This document shows, piece by piece, positions 17,669 to 27,410 of a DNA stretch of 64,000 nucleotides. The DNA is from Aquitalea magnusonii (GTDB lineage Bacteria; Pseudomonadota; Gammaproteobacteria; Burkholderiales; Chromobacteriaceae), in NCBI RefSeq assembly GCF_003202035.1, contig NZ_QJKC01000001.1, positions 285,406 to 349,405 of the forward strand, written 5' to 3'. The notes below the pieces were generated by a model. That model ran no database searches. It was not told the origin of the DNA and saw only the letters and a list, made by a program, of their open reading frames with translations. The position numbers and the translations under genes were made by a program. Numbering within the stretch: the stretch's first letter is position 1; each line of letters starts with the position of its first letter.

Positions 17669-19714
17669 CTACAGCTTGAAACGGCTGATGCTGGCGCGCA
17701 ATGCTTCTGCCAGCCCCACCAGGGTGGCCGCGGCCTGGGCGGCAGCGCGGGCCTTGCCATGGTTGCCATCGGCCTGCTGGGCGATTTTTTCCACATTGAG
17801 CGCGATATCGCGGCTGGCGGCATCCTGCTCACCCAGTGCATCGGAAATGCCGCTGACGGCATCCCCCACCTGTGCCGCGCCGGCCTGAATGTCCTGCAGG
17901 CTGCTGGCCGCCTGGCTGGCACTGCTGACCCCGGCATCCACCTGCTGTGCGCCGGCTTCCATATGCTCCACCGCCATGCGGGCACCGTCCTGAATCTTGC
18001 TCACGGTATCGGTAATCTGCAGTGTGGACTGGGTGGTCCGCTCGGCCAGCTTGCGCACCTCGTCGGCCACCACGGCAAAACCGCGCCCGGCCTCGCCGGC
18101 CCGCGCCGCCTCGATGGCGGCATTCAGTGCCAGCAGATTGGTCTGGTCGGCGATGTCGCGAATCACCGTCACCACTTCGGCAATGCGTTCGGACAAGCCG
18201 TCCAGCTGGCGCACGGTGCCGCCAGCCTGTTTTACCGCAAGGGCGATCTGCCCCATGGTATTGGTGGCCTGTGCCACCACCTGCGCACCGGATTGCGACT
18301 GCACGCTGGCATCGACCGCCATTTGCCGGGCCAGATCGGCATGGCGCGCCACCTGGTTGATGCTGCTGCTCATTTCTTCCACGCAGGCCGCCATGGTGCT
18401 GGCCGCGGCATTCTGCTCACCGGAGGCGGTGGAAACATCTTCGGAGATGCTGACCAGCGATCTGGCCTGTACCGACAGCGAGGCCAGGCTGCGTTCGACA
18501 TCAGCAATCATCTCGCGCAGATGGCTGCTCATGGCATCCGCGGCCAGCAGCAATTCGCCCACCTCGTCCTGGCTCGCAGCCTGGATGCGTACGGTCAGGT
18601 CGCCAGCGGCCACGCGACGGATGACCTCCACCGCCTGGGCCAGCGGCCGGGTCACCCACAGGCGGCTGGCCCAGAAGGTGGCGGCCAGCAGCAGGCCGAT
18701 CATCACGATGATGCCGACGGCCAGACGCCAGCGCATGGCTTGCAACTGGGCAGCAAACTCGTCTTCATAGCTGCTGGCGGCAACAATCCAGCCCCAGCGC
18801 TCGAAGGTGTCGAATACGGCGATCTTGGGACGCACCGGCTCGTTGCTGTCCGGCTTGGCCCAGTGGTAATGCAGCACGCCCTGCTTCTGTTCCAGCATGA
18901 TGCGGTTGAAGGCGACGCCGTCCTTGTCCTTGAAGTCCAGCAGATTCTTGCCCTGGGCCTGCGGGTGAATCATCATGCGGCCCGGTTCGTTGCGGGCGTC
19001 GAAAGCATAGATGTAGCCGGATTCGCCAAAGCGCACCGACATGATTTTCTGGCGCAGCGCAGCCAGGCTGGCGGTGAACTCCTCACCGACAAACAAGGCG
19101 CCCACCACCTGGCCGGCCTCGTTCTGCAGCGGCGAATACAAGGTCATGAAATCGCGACTAAACAGCTGTACCGGTCCGGTATAGGCATGGCCGGCATTCA
19201 GGCTGGCATAGGCTGGCGAATCGTGGCTCAGCGGGGTGCCGACGGCGCGGCTGCCGTCTTCTTTCTTGACCGAGGTGGCAACACGAATCCACTCGCTGCC
19301 ATCCTTGACGAAGATGGTGGCCAGCGAGCCGGTGGCGCGGGTGAAGCGATCCACCTCCAGCGTGCTGTTATTGATGACATGCTCGCCCATGCGCAGCACC
19401 GGCAAGGCTTTGCCGCCGGTATCCATCCGTTCGCCACTCAGTACCGGCTGTCCGGGCAGGCTGGCCCGCAAGGCGGATTCGGCCAGCGCGGCCGAGCGTT
19501 CCAGCTGCGCCGCGTAGGCATCCATCATGTCGATGACCTGGCGGTTGGCCTGGCGCATTTCCTGTTGCTGTTGCTGCTCCATGCGCTGGCCTTGCCAGTG
19601 GGTCAGCCAGATGCCGGCCAGTCCGAGTACCACCAGCAACAACAGGGATAACACCAGGTTGAGCTTGGCGGCAATGCTGAGCCTGCTGGTAAAAGCGTTG
19701 AATTGTTTTGACAT
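17669..19714 (-). CDS. Methyl-accepting chemotaxis protein with single Cache-type sensor
   Basis: Membrane chemoreceptor of 681 residues: membrane helix at about 13-36, a periplasmic sensor of about 290 residues resembling the sCache_3 group ([30 protein letters not shown]), a second helix, HAMP, and the cytoplasmic signalling hairpin with the conserved tip [20 protein letters not shown]. There is no C-terminal CheR-tether pentapeptide; it ends SRFKL. I took the ATG at 19714 (MSKQFNAF), which places the first membrane helix correctly. The longer upstream frame is unlikely. The ligand is unknown; sCache_3 receptors often sense small organic acids. Confidence 0.92.
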   Translation of the reverse strand: MSKQFNAFTSRLSIAAKLNLVLSLLLLVVLGLAGIWLTHWQGQRMEQQQQQEMRQANRQVIDMMDAYAAQLERSAALAESALRASLPGQPVLSGERMDTGGKALPVLRMGEHVINNSTLEVDRFTRATGSLATIFVKDGSEWIRVATSVKKEDGSRAVGTPLSHDSPAYASLNAGHAYTGPVQLFSRDFMTLYSPLQNEAGQVVGALFVGEEFTASLAALRQKIMSVRFGESGYIYAFDARNEPGRMMIHPQAQGKNLLDFKDKDGVAFNRIMLEQKQGVLHYHWAKPDSNEPVRPKIAVFDTFERWGWIVAASSYEDEFAAQLQAMRWRLAVGIIVMIGLLLAATFWASRLWVTRPLAQAVEVIRRVAAGDLTVRIQAASQDEVGELLLAADAMSSHLREMIADVERSLASLSVQARSLVSISEDVSTASGEQNAAASTMAACVEEMSSSINQVARHADLARQMAVDASVQSQSGAQVVAQATNTMGQIALAVKQAGGTVRQLDGLSERIAEVVTVIRDIADQTNLLALNAAIEAARAGEAGRGFAVVADEVRKLAERTTQSTLQITDTVSKIQDGARMAVEHMEAGAQQVDAGVSSASQAASSLQDIQAGAAQVGDAVSGISDALGEQDAASRDIALNVEKIAQQADGNHGKARAAAQAAATLVGLAEALRASISRFKL

Positions 19715-20079
19715 GATGATGGCCAGGGTATGTGTGTGTGTGCCTGGATGCTGGTCCGCACGACGGGCGGCAAGCGTGTTAGCACATTGGTCTAATTTTG
19801 CCGTGGCATCATAATATGAAAATGTTATTTCGATGCAGTAAATTCTTAATAAAATTGACAATTATCAATCGAAAATGATTAGCACTCGTTTTGTGCCGAT
19901 TGCAGAAAATTGTGCCGGATAGCAACAAGATTGCCAGCGTCGGCAATCGCAATGAACCATCGCGCAGTGAATGATGGAAAGGCGGTGTTTTATTGCAAAG
20001 TGCGGACCTGCCGCCTGGCGGCAAACCTGCAACAAGCGGGGCAGATCAGTGCATCAGCGCCCCAGGGACAAGTCAGCGA
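19715..20079. other. Intergenic, no gene seen
   Basis: A 365-base gap between a chemoreceptor start and the end of the LysR gene. The part next to the receptor (about 19800-19900) is AT-rich and should hold its promoter, but I cannot pick a convincing -35/-10 pair. Small open frames here lack ribosome binding sites and are not supported. Confidence 0.5.
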
Positions 20080-21003
20080 TCATTCGGCCACGCCTTGTGG
20101 CTGTCCTTGCTGAAAGGCCCGCCGCAGCTGGTCGATCAGTTGCCGCATCTGGGGGGAATTGTGGCTGCCCTTGCGCTGGATCAGCCCCAGGGTGCGTGAC
20201 AAGGCCGGCTCGCTGATTTCAATGCCGACCAGCATATGCCTTTGCGCCTGGGTCAGGCTCAGCTCGGGCACGATCACCGGCCCCATGCCGGCCAGCACCA
20301 TGCCATAGACCCCGGACAGGTGGTTTGCCTCGTAGTAGATCTGCGGCCGCTCGGCCAGCGCGGCCAGTTGATGATCCAGCAGCAGACGGTTGCTGCTGTG
20401 CGGCGAGACCGAAACCAGCTTTTCGCCCGCCAGCTCCTGCAGGCGGACACGGCTGCGGGATGCCAGGGGATGATCGCGGCGCACCACCAGCAGGTAGCGC
20501 TCGGTCAGCAAGGGCAGGAAGTCGATGCCCGGATCTTCCCCACCGACAAAGTTGATGCCGAGATCGGCCCGGCCATCCAGCACGCAGGCCAGTACCTCCT
20601 GCGCATTTTCATCCAGGACCCGCAAGCGGTGCTGCGGATGCGCACGGGCAAAAGCGGCCAGCACCTCCGGCAGCAATTGCTGGGCTACCGATGGAATGCT
20701 GGCGATGGTCAGCATGCCGCAGCGCAATTGCTGGCGCTGGCCCAGGCCGTGCATGGCGGCCTCCAGCTCTTCCACCACCGCCTGGGCGTGCTGCAGGAAA
20801 TGCACGCCCTCCCCGGTCAGCCGTACGCTGCGCGTGGTGCGCTCCAGCAGCCGTACCTGCAGGGCCTGCTCCAGCCTGTCGATGCGCCGGCTCAGGGCGG
20901 GCTGGGACAGATACAGCGCTTCGGCGGCGGCCTTGAAGCTGGACTTATCCGCCACCGCGATAAAGGCCTGCAACTCATTGAGCTCGAAATTGATGCGCGC
21001 CAT
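20080..21003 (-). CDS. LysR-family regulator, TcuR-like
   Basis: Transcription factor of 307 residues with an N-terminal winged helix-turn-helix (ELQAFIAVADKSSFKAAAEA, then LSQPALSRRIDRLE) and a LysR substrate domain (GMLTIASIPSVAQQLLPEVL onward). It is divergently transcribed from a binding-protein/MFS pair with 90 bases between, the standard layout for a LysR regulator and its target. The partner MFS protein resembles citrate/tricarballylate carriers, so a TcuR-like response to a tricarboxylate is plausible but inferred. Confidence 0.88.
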   Translation of the reverse strand: MARINFELNELQAFIAVADKSSFKAAAEALYLSQPALSRRIDRLEQALQVRLLERTTRSVRLTGEGVHFLQHAQAVVEELEAAMHGLGQRQQLRCGMLTIASIPSVAQQLLPEVLAAFARAHPQHRLRVLDENAQEVLACVLDGRADLGINFVGGEDPGIDFLPLLTERYLLVVRRDHPLASRSRVRLQELAGEKLVSVSPHSSNRLLLDHQLAALAERPQIYYEANHLSGVYGMVLAGMGPVIVPELSLTQAQRHMLVGIEISEPALSRTLGLIQRKGSHNSPQMRQLIDQLRRAFQQGQPQGVAE

Positions 21004-21093
21004 TTATTAATCCATGAATTAATTGCAATTAACTATTTAATGCGTCCCGTGCATTATTCGTCAAACGATAAAACACAACAACAGGAGAGACGA
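21004..21093. promoter_or_regulatory. Divergent promoter region with LysR-type dyads
   Basis: The 90-base gap is AT-rich on the LysR side and holds two overlapping dyads, ATTAATCCATGAATTAAT (about 21006-21023) and the perfect TTAATTGCAATTAA (about 21018-21031). Both contain the T-N11-A spacing favoured by LysR proteins. A strong Shine-Dalgarno AGGAGAGA precedes the gene at 21094. Confidence 0.5.
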
Positions 21094-21897
21094 ATGCATG
21101 CACCGACAACGGGATGGCGCCGCTGCGCCATCAGCCTGCTGCTGCTGGGCGGCCTGTGTGGCACGGCAGCTGCGGATGAGCTGCGCGTGGTCAGTTCCGG
21201 TGGCTTTGCCGCCGCGCTGAAAACACTGGCCCCCCGCTTCGAACAGCAAACCGGTCACCATCTGCTGCTGGACTGGGGCCCCTCCATGGGCGACACCCCG
21301 CAGGCCATTCCCCAGCGCCTGGCACGCGGCGAGCCGGTCGATGTGGTGGTGATGGTGGGCAACTCGCTGCGAAAACTGCTTGCCAGCGGCCAGCTGGCAG
21401 CGGACAGCGCCACCCTGCTGGCCAGCTCGCGCATTGCGCTGGCGGTCACGGCCGGCAGCCCGCATCCCGATATCAGCAGCTTGCCGGCACTGCGGCAAAC
21501 CCTGCTCGACAGCAAGTCGCTGGCCTATTCCGACAGCGCCAGCGGTGTATTCCTGTCGACCGTGCTGTTCCAGCGTCTGGGTGTGGCCGAGGCCATCAAG
21601 ACGCGCAGCCGCATGATTCCCGCCGAACCGGTGGGAATGGTGGTGGCGCGCGGCGAGGCCCAGCTGGGTTTTCAGCAACTGAGCGAGCTGATTCCGGTGC
21701 GCGGCATCGACATTGTCGGCTTGCTGCCTGAACAGGCGCAGCTGGTCACCGACTACTCCGCCGCCGCCGTGCAAGACAGCCGCCACGCCAGCCTGGCCCG
21801 CCAGTTCATCCGCTTTCTGGCATCGCCGCAGGCGGCCGAAAGCATACGCCAGACCGGGCTGAGCCCGACCGCCACCACCGCACAACAAGGAGGCTGA
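21094..21897 (+). CDS. ModA-like periplasmic substrate-binding protein
   Basis: Exported 267-residue protein; signal peptide about residues 1-27 ([17 protein letters not shown]). The mature part has the ModA/extracellular-binding-protein fold pattern ([39 protein letters not shown]). It differs from the true molybdate-binding modA at 27411, and no ABC permease follows. Instead an MFS carrier starts 2 bases downstream. A binding protein feeding an MFS carrier would be unusual, and an accessory or sensing role is possible. The start at 21094 is fixed by AGGAGAGA 3 bases upstream; the long upstream frame is antisense to lysR and not coding. Confidence 0.85.
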   Translation: MHAPTTGWRRCAISLLLLGGLCGTAAADELRVVSSGGFAAALKTLAPRFEQQTGHHLLLDWGPSMGDTPQAIPQRLARGEPVDVVVMVGNSLRKLLASGQLAADSATLLASSRIALAVTAGSPHPDISSLPALRQTLLDSKSLAYSDSASGVFLSTVLFQRLGVAEAIKTRSRMIPAEPVGMVVARGEAQLGFQQLSELIPVRGIDIVGLLPEQAQLVTDYSAAAVQDSRHASLARQFIRFLASPQAAESIRQTGLSPTATTAQQGG

Positions 21898-21899
21898 TC

Positions 21900-23195
21900 A
21901 TGCAGCACACCCGCCAACAATCCAGCCTGTCCATGGTGCTGCGCGTCACCAGCGGCAACTTTCTGGAAATGTTCGATTTCTTTCTGTACGGCTTTTACGC
22001 CACCTACATTGCCAAGACCTTTTTCCCGTCAGGCAATCTGTATGCCTCGCTGATTCTGGCATTTGCCACCTTTGGTGCGGGCTTCCTGGCCCGTCCGGTC
22101 GGTGCCATCATCCTCGGCAGCTATATCGACCGCATTGGCCGGCGCAAGGGCCTGATCCTGACCCTGGCCATCATGGCCTGCGGCACGGCACTGATCGCCT
22201 TTGTCCCCGGCTATGCCACCATCGGCCTGCTGGCCCCGGTGCTGGTGCTGATCGGCCGCTTGCTGCAGGGTTTTTCCGCCGGCGTGGAGCTGGGCGGGGT
22301 GTCGGTCTATCTGGCAGAGATGGCCACGCCGGGACGCAAGGGCTTTTTTGTCAGCTGGCAATCGGCCAGCCAGCAAGTGGCCATCATGTTTGCTGCGGTG
22401 CTGGGCTATGGCTTGCACAAGCTGCTGCCAGCCCAGCAAATCGACCAATGGGGATGGCGCATTCCGTTTTTCATCGGCTGCCTGATCATTCCCTTCCTGT
22501 TCATGATTCGCCGCTCGCTGCAGGAAACCGAGGCCTTTCTGGCACACAAACAGCATCCCAGCTTTGCCCAGATATTGCGCTCGATTGCCGACAACTGGCG
22601 GCTGATTGCAGCCGGCATGCTGCTGGTGGTGATGACCACGGTGTCCTTCTATCTGATTACCGTGTACACCCCCACCTTTGGCAAAAGCGTGCTGAAGCTG
22701 ACTGAAAACGAAAGCCTGCTGGTGACCTTCTTTGTCGGGCTGTCCAATTTCATCTGGCTGCCCATCATGGCGAGCCTGTCCGACCGCATCGGCCGCTGGC
22801 CGCTGATGCTGGGCTTCAGCGCACTGACCATGCTCAGCGCCTACCCTGCCCTGAGCTGGCTGGTGGCCAGCCCCAGCTTCGCCCGCATGCTGACCGTGGA
22901 ACTGTGGTTGTCCTTCCTGTATGCCAGCTATAACGGCGCCACCGTGGTGGCCCTTACCGAAATCATGCCGGCACATGTGCGTACCGTGGGCTTTTCACTG
23001 GCCTACAGCCTGGCCACCGCGATTTTTGGCGGCTTCACTCCGCTGATCAGCACGGCATTGATCGATGCCAGCGGCGACAAGGCGGCACCGGCTTACTGGA
23101 TGATGCTGGCCGCAGCCTGCGGTCTGCTGGCGACACTGGCCCTGTACCGGCAGGAGGTACGCCACTGCTGGCGCAGCCGTACCCAGGCCGCCTGA
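21900..23195 (+). CDS. MFS proton symporter of the citrate/tricarballylate type
   Basis: Metabolite:H+ symporter of 431 residues with 12 predicted helices. [24 protein letters not shown] at the start and the loop DRIGRRKGL match CitA/TcuC-like carriers, so citrate or a related tricarboxylate is the likely substrate. It is translated from AAGGAGG just before ATG 21900, overlapping the end of the binding-protein gene, so the two are made together. A strong terminator follows at 23240-23267. The catabolic genes tcuAB are not adjacent, so the substrate is not settled. Confidence 0.88.
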   Translation: MQHTRQQSSLSMVLRVTSGNFLEMFDFFLYGFYATYIAKTFFPSGNLYASLILAFATFGAGFLARPVGAIILGSYIDRIGRRKGLILTLAIMACGTALIAFVPGYATIGLLAPVLVLIGRLLQGFSAGVELGGVSVYLAEMATPGRKGFFVSWQSASQQVAIMFAAVLGYGLHKLLPAQQIDQWGWRIPFFIGCLIIPFLFMIRRSLQETEAFLAHKQHPSFAQILRSIADNWRLIAAGMLLVVMTTVSFYLITVYTPTFGKSVLKLTENESLLVTFFVGLSNFIWLPIMASLSDRIGRWPLMLGFSALTMLSAYPALSWLVASPSFARMLTVELWLSFLYASYNGATVVALTEIMPAHVRTVGFSLAYSLATAIFGGFTPLISTALIDASGDKAAPAYWMMLAAACGLLATLALYRQEVRHCWRSRTQAA

Positions 23196-23239
23196 AGTTT
23201 TACCCTCCGTTTGCGCAGCCACCCAGTTCTGGCCTGCAC

Positions 23240-23267
23240 CAGCCTCCTCCCAGGAGGCTGTTTTTTT
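23240..23267 (+). terminator. Rho-independent terminator of the LysR-target operon
   Basis: CAGCCTCC (23240-23247) pairs with GGAGGCTG (23253-23260), followed by seven T. It lies 44 bases past the MFS stop codon. Confidence 0.9.
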
Positions 23268-23520
23268 GGTAGCGGGCCGCCAACGCTGCAACTGGCGATG
23301 GCAGACCATGTGCGCAGTGATCGTGACGGTAATGGAGAACAGGAAGCACGGCACAGGCATGAATGGCGGGCGGCAATACCAGCGCGGATGGCCTTGCCTC
23401 AGGGCAAGCGTGCAGGAACAGACTCGGTGATTTGCCAGAGACAGCCGGACTGGCTGGAACGGGGGGAATGACGCGGCAGGATACGCCTGCAGCAAGCAGG
23501 CGCAGTATGGTCACGCTGCT
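23268..23520. other. Intergenic, no gene seen
   Basis: Between the terminator and a small unknown gene. Short open frames run through it on both strands but none has a ribosome binding site or recognisable product. Together with the terminator this makes a 325-base gap. Confidence 0.45.
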
Positions 23521-23709
23521 TCAGAAATCATCCAGCGTGCAGGGTTGGGTATCTTCTTCTTCGATATCTTTCAACAGCAATATCTTGAGGGGTATGACCA
23601 TTTCGCGGATGTCCTGCTTGGCACGAAAGACATCTGCCTCCAACTGGCACAGCACCAATTGAAATGCCAGTTCCAGCATTGCCTCGATATTGGGTATTTT
23701 GGCGTCCAA
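23521..23709 (-). CDS. Small hypothetical acidic protein
   Basis: A 62-residue frame starting at TTG (23709) with AGGA about 8 bases upstream. The sequence looks like a folded helical protein: hydrophobic residues are regularly spaced (LELAFQLVLCQLEADVF, IPLKILLLKDI) and the tail is acidic (EEEDTQP, ending LDDF). I know no family for it. The unusual start codon and the isolated position leave real doubt, and it could be a chance frame. Confidence 0.4.
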   Translation of the reverse strand: MDAKIPNIEAMLELAFQLVLCQLEADVFRAKQDIREMVIPLKILLLKDIEEEDTQPCTLDDF

Positions 23710-24073
23710 CTATTTTTCCTGCTTGGTTCTACGATCATTCGGTGAATACTGCCGCCTACTGCGCCAGGCAGAGGCTCATGCACCCCTCCAGTATCATGCC
23801 ATCCGGGTGTTTTCGTCCAGAAAATAAGCAATAAATCAGCGGCAAATAAAGAAAGTCATGGCTTAAAACAGAAAAAATGTTTAATGAATAAGCGCATGAA
23901 TTGATTATCGCTTTATCATATCCGGTCAATCCGGCCAGACAGCTGCTGTCACGACACCCAGGCCGCATGAGCAGCACAAGCCGCTCGCCATCCAGTCACG
24001 CCCTCGCCACCGCCGGCTTGGCCGTAGCACCGCTATACTGGCGGCATTCCCTGAAACACCCCCGGAGAGCCGC
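23710..24073. other. Intergenic, AT-rich, no gene seen
   Basis: A 364-base gap, AT-rich at about 23820-23930, lying between two small genes. Nothing beyond likely promoter sequence for the lipoprotein gene at 24074 is visible. Confidence 0.45.
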
Positions 24074-24340
24074 ATGTCCGCCATCCCGCGCCTGCACACC
24101 CCTGCTTTCGCCTTGCTCGGCCTGTTGCTGGCCGCCTGTGCCCGGCCACCGACCACGCCGCCGCCAGCCATGGCGGGCATGGCCAATCCGGCCGCGCTGT
24201 ATTGCATCAAACAGGGTGGCCGCTTGCTGCCGCAAAAAGACAATGCCGGCAATGAATATTCCCTGTGCCAGCTGACAGATGGCCGGGTAGTCGAGGAATG
24301 GACGCTGTTCCGTCAACAGGACAAAGCGGCGCAGCCCTGA
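24074..24340 (+). CDS. Small DUF333-type lipoprotein
   Basis: An 88-residue lipoprotein: signal peptide with lipobox LLAAC (Cys22), a Pro-rich linker, then the DUF333 domain (NPAALYCIKQGGRL, SLCQLTDGRVVEEWTLFR). The two cysteines of the domain (in LYCIKQ and SLCQL) are conserved and probably pair. Family members such as YoaF-like proteins are periplasmic or outer-membrane attached and have no proven function. The ATG follows GGAGAGCCGC. It faces alaC across a terminator. Confidence 0.85.
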   Translation: MSAIPRLHTPAFALLGLLLAACARPPTTPPPAMAGMANPAALYCIKQGGRLLPQKDNAGNEYSLCQLTDGRVVEEWTLFRQQDKAAQP

Positions 24341-24388
24341 GTGGCCGCGATGTTGACCAGAGGACTGTTGCGGCTTGGAATATCGCGC

Positions 24389-24421
24389 AAAAAAAAGCTG
24401 GCCGGCAGTGCCGGCCAGCTT
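24389..24421 (-). terminator. Terminator of alaC
   Basis: AAGCTGGCCGGC (24395-24406) pairs with GCCGGCCAGCTT (24410-24421) around a 3-base loop, with eight A upstream that read as eight T on the minus strand. It lies 16 bases after the alaC stop. Confidence 0.88.
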
Positions 24422-24437
24422 GGTCCTTGCTGGATGT

Positions 24438-25643
24438 TCAGGCGCCGGCCTGTGCATCCTTGAACATGGCCTTGATGCCACGCAGGGCCTGCCGGATACG
24501 CGCTTCGTTCTCGATCAGCGCAAAGCGCACGTACTCATCACCCTGGTCACCAAAACCAATACCCGGTGACACGCACACCTTGGCCTTTTCCAGCATCAGC
24601 CGGGCGAACTCCAGCGAGCCCAGCTGCCGCCATTGTTCCGGAATGCGCGCCCAGATATACATGGAGGCCTTGGGGCATTCCACTTCCCAGCCGATTTCAT
24701 TCAGCCCCTTCACCAGCACGTCGCGCCGCTGCTGGTATTTTTCGGCAATCTCACGCACGCATTGCTGGTCGCCTTCCAGCGCGGCAATGGCGGCCACTTG
24801 CAGCGGCGTGAAAGTGCCGTAGTCGTGGTAACTCTTCATGCGCGCCAGCGCCGCCACCAGGTCCGGGTTGCCCACCATGAAACCGATGCGCCAGCCGGCC
24901 ATGTTATAGCTCTTGCTCAGGGTAAAGAATTCGACGGCGATATCCTTGGCCCCCGGCACCTGCATGATGGACGGTGCTTTCCAGCCATCGAACACAATGT
25001 CGGCATAGGCCAGGTCGTGCACCACGAAAATGTCGTGCTTTTTGGCCAGGGCGATCACTTTTTCGAAGAAATCCAGCTCCACGCACTGCGCAGTGGGATT
25101 CGACGGAAAACCCAGCACCATCATCTTGGGCTTGGGGTAGCTGCCGCGGATGGCTTTTTCCAGCTCGGCAAAAAAGTCGATGCCCGGCACCAGCGGCACC
25201 GAACGGATTTGCGCCCCGGCAATTACCGCGCCGTAGATGTGAATCGGATAACTCGGGTCCGGCACCAGCACGGTATCGCCGCCATCCAGCGTGGCCAGCA
25301 TCAGGTGGGCCAGCCCCTCCTTGGAACCGATGGTGACAATCGCCTCGCTATTGGGATCGATGTCGACTTGGTAGCGGTCCTTGTACCAGCGCGAAATGGC
25401 GCGACGCAGACGCGGAATGCCCTTGGAGGCGGAATAACCGTGGGTATCCGGGCGTTGCGACACTTCGTTGAGCTTGGCCACGATATGCGGCGGGGTGGCA
25501 CCATCGGGGTTGCCCATGCTCAGGTCGATGATGTCCTCGCCGCGCTGTCTGGCAGCCAGTTTCAGTTCGGCGGTGATATTGAATACGTAGGGAGGGAGAC
25601 GATCGATGCGCGCAAAGCGGCGCTTGCCTGCAGAGGAAGCCAT
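24438..25643 (-). CDS. alaC: Alanine-synthesising aminotransferase AlaC
   Basis: PLP-dependent class I/II aminotransferase of 401 residues, cytosolic, converting pyruvate plus glutamate to alanine plus 2-oxoglutarate. The N-terminus [16 protein letters not shown] and the core [13 protein letters not shown] are typical of AlaC (YfdZ). The PLP lysine lies in [19 protein letters not shown] precedes the ATG at 25643. It diverges from an Lrp/AsnC regulator with 186 bases between, which suggests control by that regulator in response to an amino acid. Confidence 0.9.
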   Translation of the reverse strand: MASSAGKRRFARIDRLPPYVFNITAELKLAARQRGEDIIDLSMGNPDGATPPHIVAKLNEVSQRPDTHGYSASKGIPRLRRAISRWYKDRYQVDIDPNSEAIVTIGSKEGLAHLMLATLDGGDTVLVPDPSYPIHIYGAVIAGAQIRSVPLVPGIDFFAELEKAIRGSYPKPKMMVLGFPSNPTAQCVELDFFEKVIALAKKHDIFVVHDLAYADIVFDGWKAPSIMQVPGAKDIAVEFFTLSKSYNMAGWRIGFMVGNPDLVAALARMKSYHDYGTFTPLQVAAIAALEGDQQCVREIAEKYQQRRDVLVKGLNEIGWEVECPKASMYIWARIPEQWRQLGSLEFARLMLEKAKVCVSPGIGFGDQGDEYVRFALIENEARIRQALRGIKAMFKDAQAGA

Positions 25644-25829
25644 GTGAGCCTTTCACGTAAGCGCCCGGAACCGTCCGAGCGACGTTGCCCATGAGGGGCA
25701 GAGACGATCCTATCCCCGCCTGCTGCGATGCACAAGGAATTTTTGCCGTCGGCATTATTCTTGACAAGCCGACACTGGCAGCGCTGCAATGCGCTCTTGT
25801 ATCACCGCCCCCTGAAGCCTGGCTTAACC

Positions 25830-26300
25830 ATGACAGACAAGAACGGCCTGGATCGTATCGATCTGCAAATCCTCAACATCCTGCAACGCGATGGCCGCCT
25901 GCCCTTCCAGCGCCTGTCCGAGCAGGTAAACCTGACCCCGCGTCCTTGTCTGGAGCGGGTGCGCCGTCTGGAGAAGGCCGGCATCATCAAGGGCTACAGC
26001 GCCATTGTCGACCTGCCGCGCAGCACACCGCCACTGGTGATTCTGGCGCAGGTGACGCTGGCCGACCATCTGGTATCCCAGCAAGCCTTCATTGCCGAAA
26101 TCCAGCGCACCCCGCAAGTGCAGGATGGCTGGATGGTAAGCGGCACGGTGGATTTTTTGCTGCGCATTGCCTGTCAGCATATTGACGAATACCGCCAGCT
26201 GGCCGACGCCTGGCTGGCCAGCACGGCGTTTCGTATCGAGAAAATCCTGACCACTACCGAGCTGCAAACCATCAAGCGCGATGGTCGCAGCGCGGACTAG
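25830..26300 (+). CDS. Lrp/AsnC-family regulator
   Basis: A 156-residue feast/famine regulator: N-terminal helix-turn-helix (LDRIDLQILNILQRDGRLPF, then LTPRPCLERVRRLEKAGII) and a C-terminal RAM ligand domain (VILAQVTLADHL, GTVDFLLRIAC). The start at 25830 gives the usual MTDKNGLDRIDLQ; upstream frame residues do not fit. It diverges from alaC and converges with a DDAH-like gene only 8 bases away. Its ligand and targets are not known; alaC is the obvious candidate. Confidence 0.9.
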   Translation: MTDKNGLDRIDLQILNILQRDGRLPFQRLSEQVNLTPRPCLERVRRLEKAGIIKGYSAIVDLPRSTPPLVILAQVTLADHLVSQQAFIAEIQRTPQVQDGWMVSGTVDFLLRIACQHIDEYRQLADAWLASTAFRIEKILTTTELQTIKRDGRSAD

Positions 26301-26308
26301 CTTCACCG

Positions 26309-27070
26309 TCAGAAGCGCAAGGACAGGCAGGTGAGCCCGCCGTCCATCTTGCGGATTTCACTGGTATCAGTCTGGATGATGGGCAGGTCCAGCTGCTGTA
26401 GCTGGCGCAAGGTATGCGGATAGCCGCTGGGAGTAATCAGGGTGTTGTTGATCCACAGGGTATTGCCGGCGTATTCCTCGGCCGGGTCCAGCACGATATG
26501 GCGAAAATCACGGAAGGCCGGCTCATCGGCCGCGCTGGCCGACAGCAGCACGGTATTGCGCCCGACATAATTCACCACCGATTTCAGATGCAGGCCGGAG
26601 GCCACCGGCACTGCCTGCACGCTATAGCCGAATTTTTCCACCTCGCGGGCAAAGCGGCTGATACCGGCTTCATTGGTGCGGCTGGACAGGCCGATAAAGA
26701 AACGCTTGTCCACCATCAGCACATCGCCGCCATCCATGTGCTCGCCCTCACCCAGCCATAGCGCATGGCGAAAACGTGACACCAATGGCGCAATGCTGTG
26801 CACCTCGCCTCGTCGCGCCGCCGCACCCGGATGGGTGATGATGGCCAGCTCCGGCATCATCACCGCCACGTCCTCGACAAAATGCGCATCGGGGAAATCC
26901 GGCAAGGCCGGCAGCGTGGTGACGGTCAGGCCAAGTTGCAGCAGGATGTCGATGTATTCACGAAACTGCTGGCGGGTGAGCGCGGCATCCGGCGCACCAA
27001 GGCTGGCGGTGGTCAGTCCGGCGGCAACGGTGTCGGCAGGCAGGCGGGTGATGGCATGGGTAAAGTACAT
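26309..27070 (-). CDS. Dimethylarginine dimethylaminohydrolase-like enzyme (DDAH)
   Basis: Guanidine-modifying hydrolase of 253 residues. Catalytic residues sit where DDAH has them: the Cys nucleophile is Cys248 near the C-terminus (GGLTCLSLRF), the general-base His is His161 (SGLHLKSVVNYVG), and acidic substrate-guanidine ligands are in FVEDVAV (Glu66, Asp67) and EHMDGGDVL. Bacterial DDAH turns methylated arginine into citrulline and methylamines; arginine or agmatine-like substrates cannot be excluded. It is cytosolic, monocistronic, and ends 8 bases from the convergent Lrp gene. Confidence 0.85.
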   Translation of the reverse strand: MYFTHAITRLPADTVAAGLTTASLGAPDAALTRQQFREYIDILLQLGLTVTTLPALPDFPDAHFVEDVAVMMPELAIITHPGAAARRGEVHSIAPLVSRFRHALWLGEGEHMDGGDVLMVDKRFFIGLSSRTNEAGISRFAREVEKFGYSVQAVPVASGLHLKSVVNYVGRNTVLLSASAADEPAFRDFRHIVLDPAEEYAGNTLWINNTLITPSGYPHTLRQLQQLDLPIIQTDTSEIRKMDGGLTCLSLRF

Positions 27071-27360
27071 GGCGATTGCTCCGGTAATGGGCTGACACGA
27101 CAGGTGTTGTCTGTCTTGCTGCCCACCATTCTAGGCAGCCCGCTGCTGCGCTAGTGGTCGTTGTGTATCGCTGGCACAGCCGGTTTGCGCTGTGGCAGGG
27201 CGCACCCGCAGCGCAATGCAGCGCCACCCCCTGATACAGTCGCCGCCAGCGTCTCGGAGCATTACGCCACTTGTTTCGCCGCTGTCGATCGCCCGCCCGG
27301 CAATCCGCCATGCAGTCAAATCCAGCCGCTTGCCCATTCCCCATCAGGATTATTCCTTAG

Positions 27361-27384
27361 CGTTATATATCCGGGTATATTACG
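27361..27384 (+). promoter_or_regulatory. ModE operator in the modA promoter
   Basis: CGTTATATA-6-TATATTACG, an almost exact match to the ModE consensus (two TATATA half-sites flanked by CG). It ends 26 bases before the modA start, where bound Mo-ModE would repress. The rest of the 340-base gap from 27071 shows no gene; frames there are short and lack ribosome binding sites. Confidence 0.85.
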
Positions 27385-27410
27385 CATTCATTCGCAAACC
27401 GGAGCCCGTA

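Noticed and set aside
20236-21093. N-terminal extension of the ModA-like protein
   Set aside because: The extension lies antisense to lysR; the ATG at 21094 has a strong ribosome binding site and gives a proper signal peptide.
23571-23831. An 86-residue minus-strand frame overlapping the small unknown gene
   Set aside because: No ribosome binding site, and a Trp/Cys-rich composition typical of a shadow frame.
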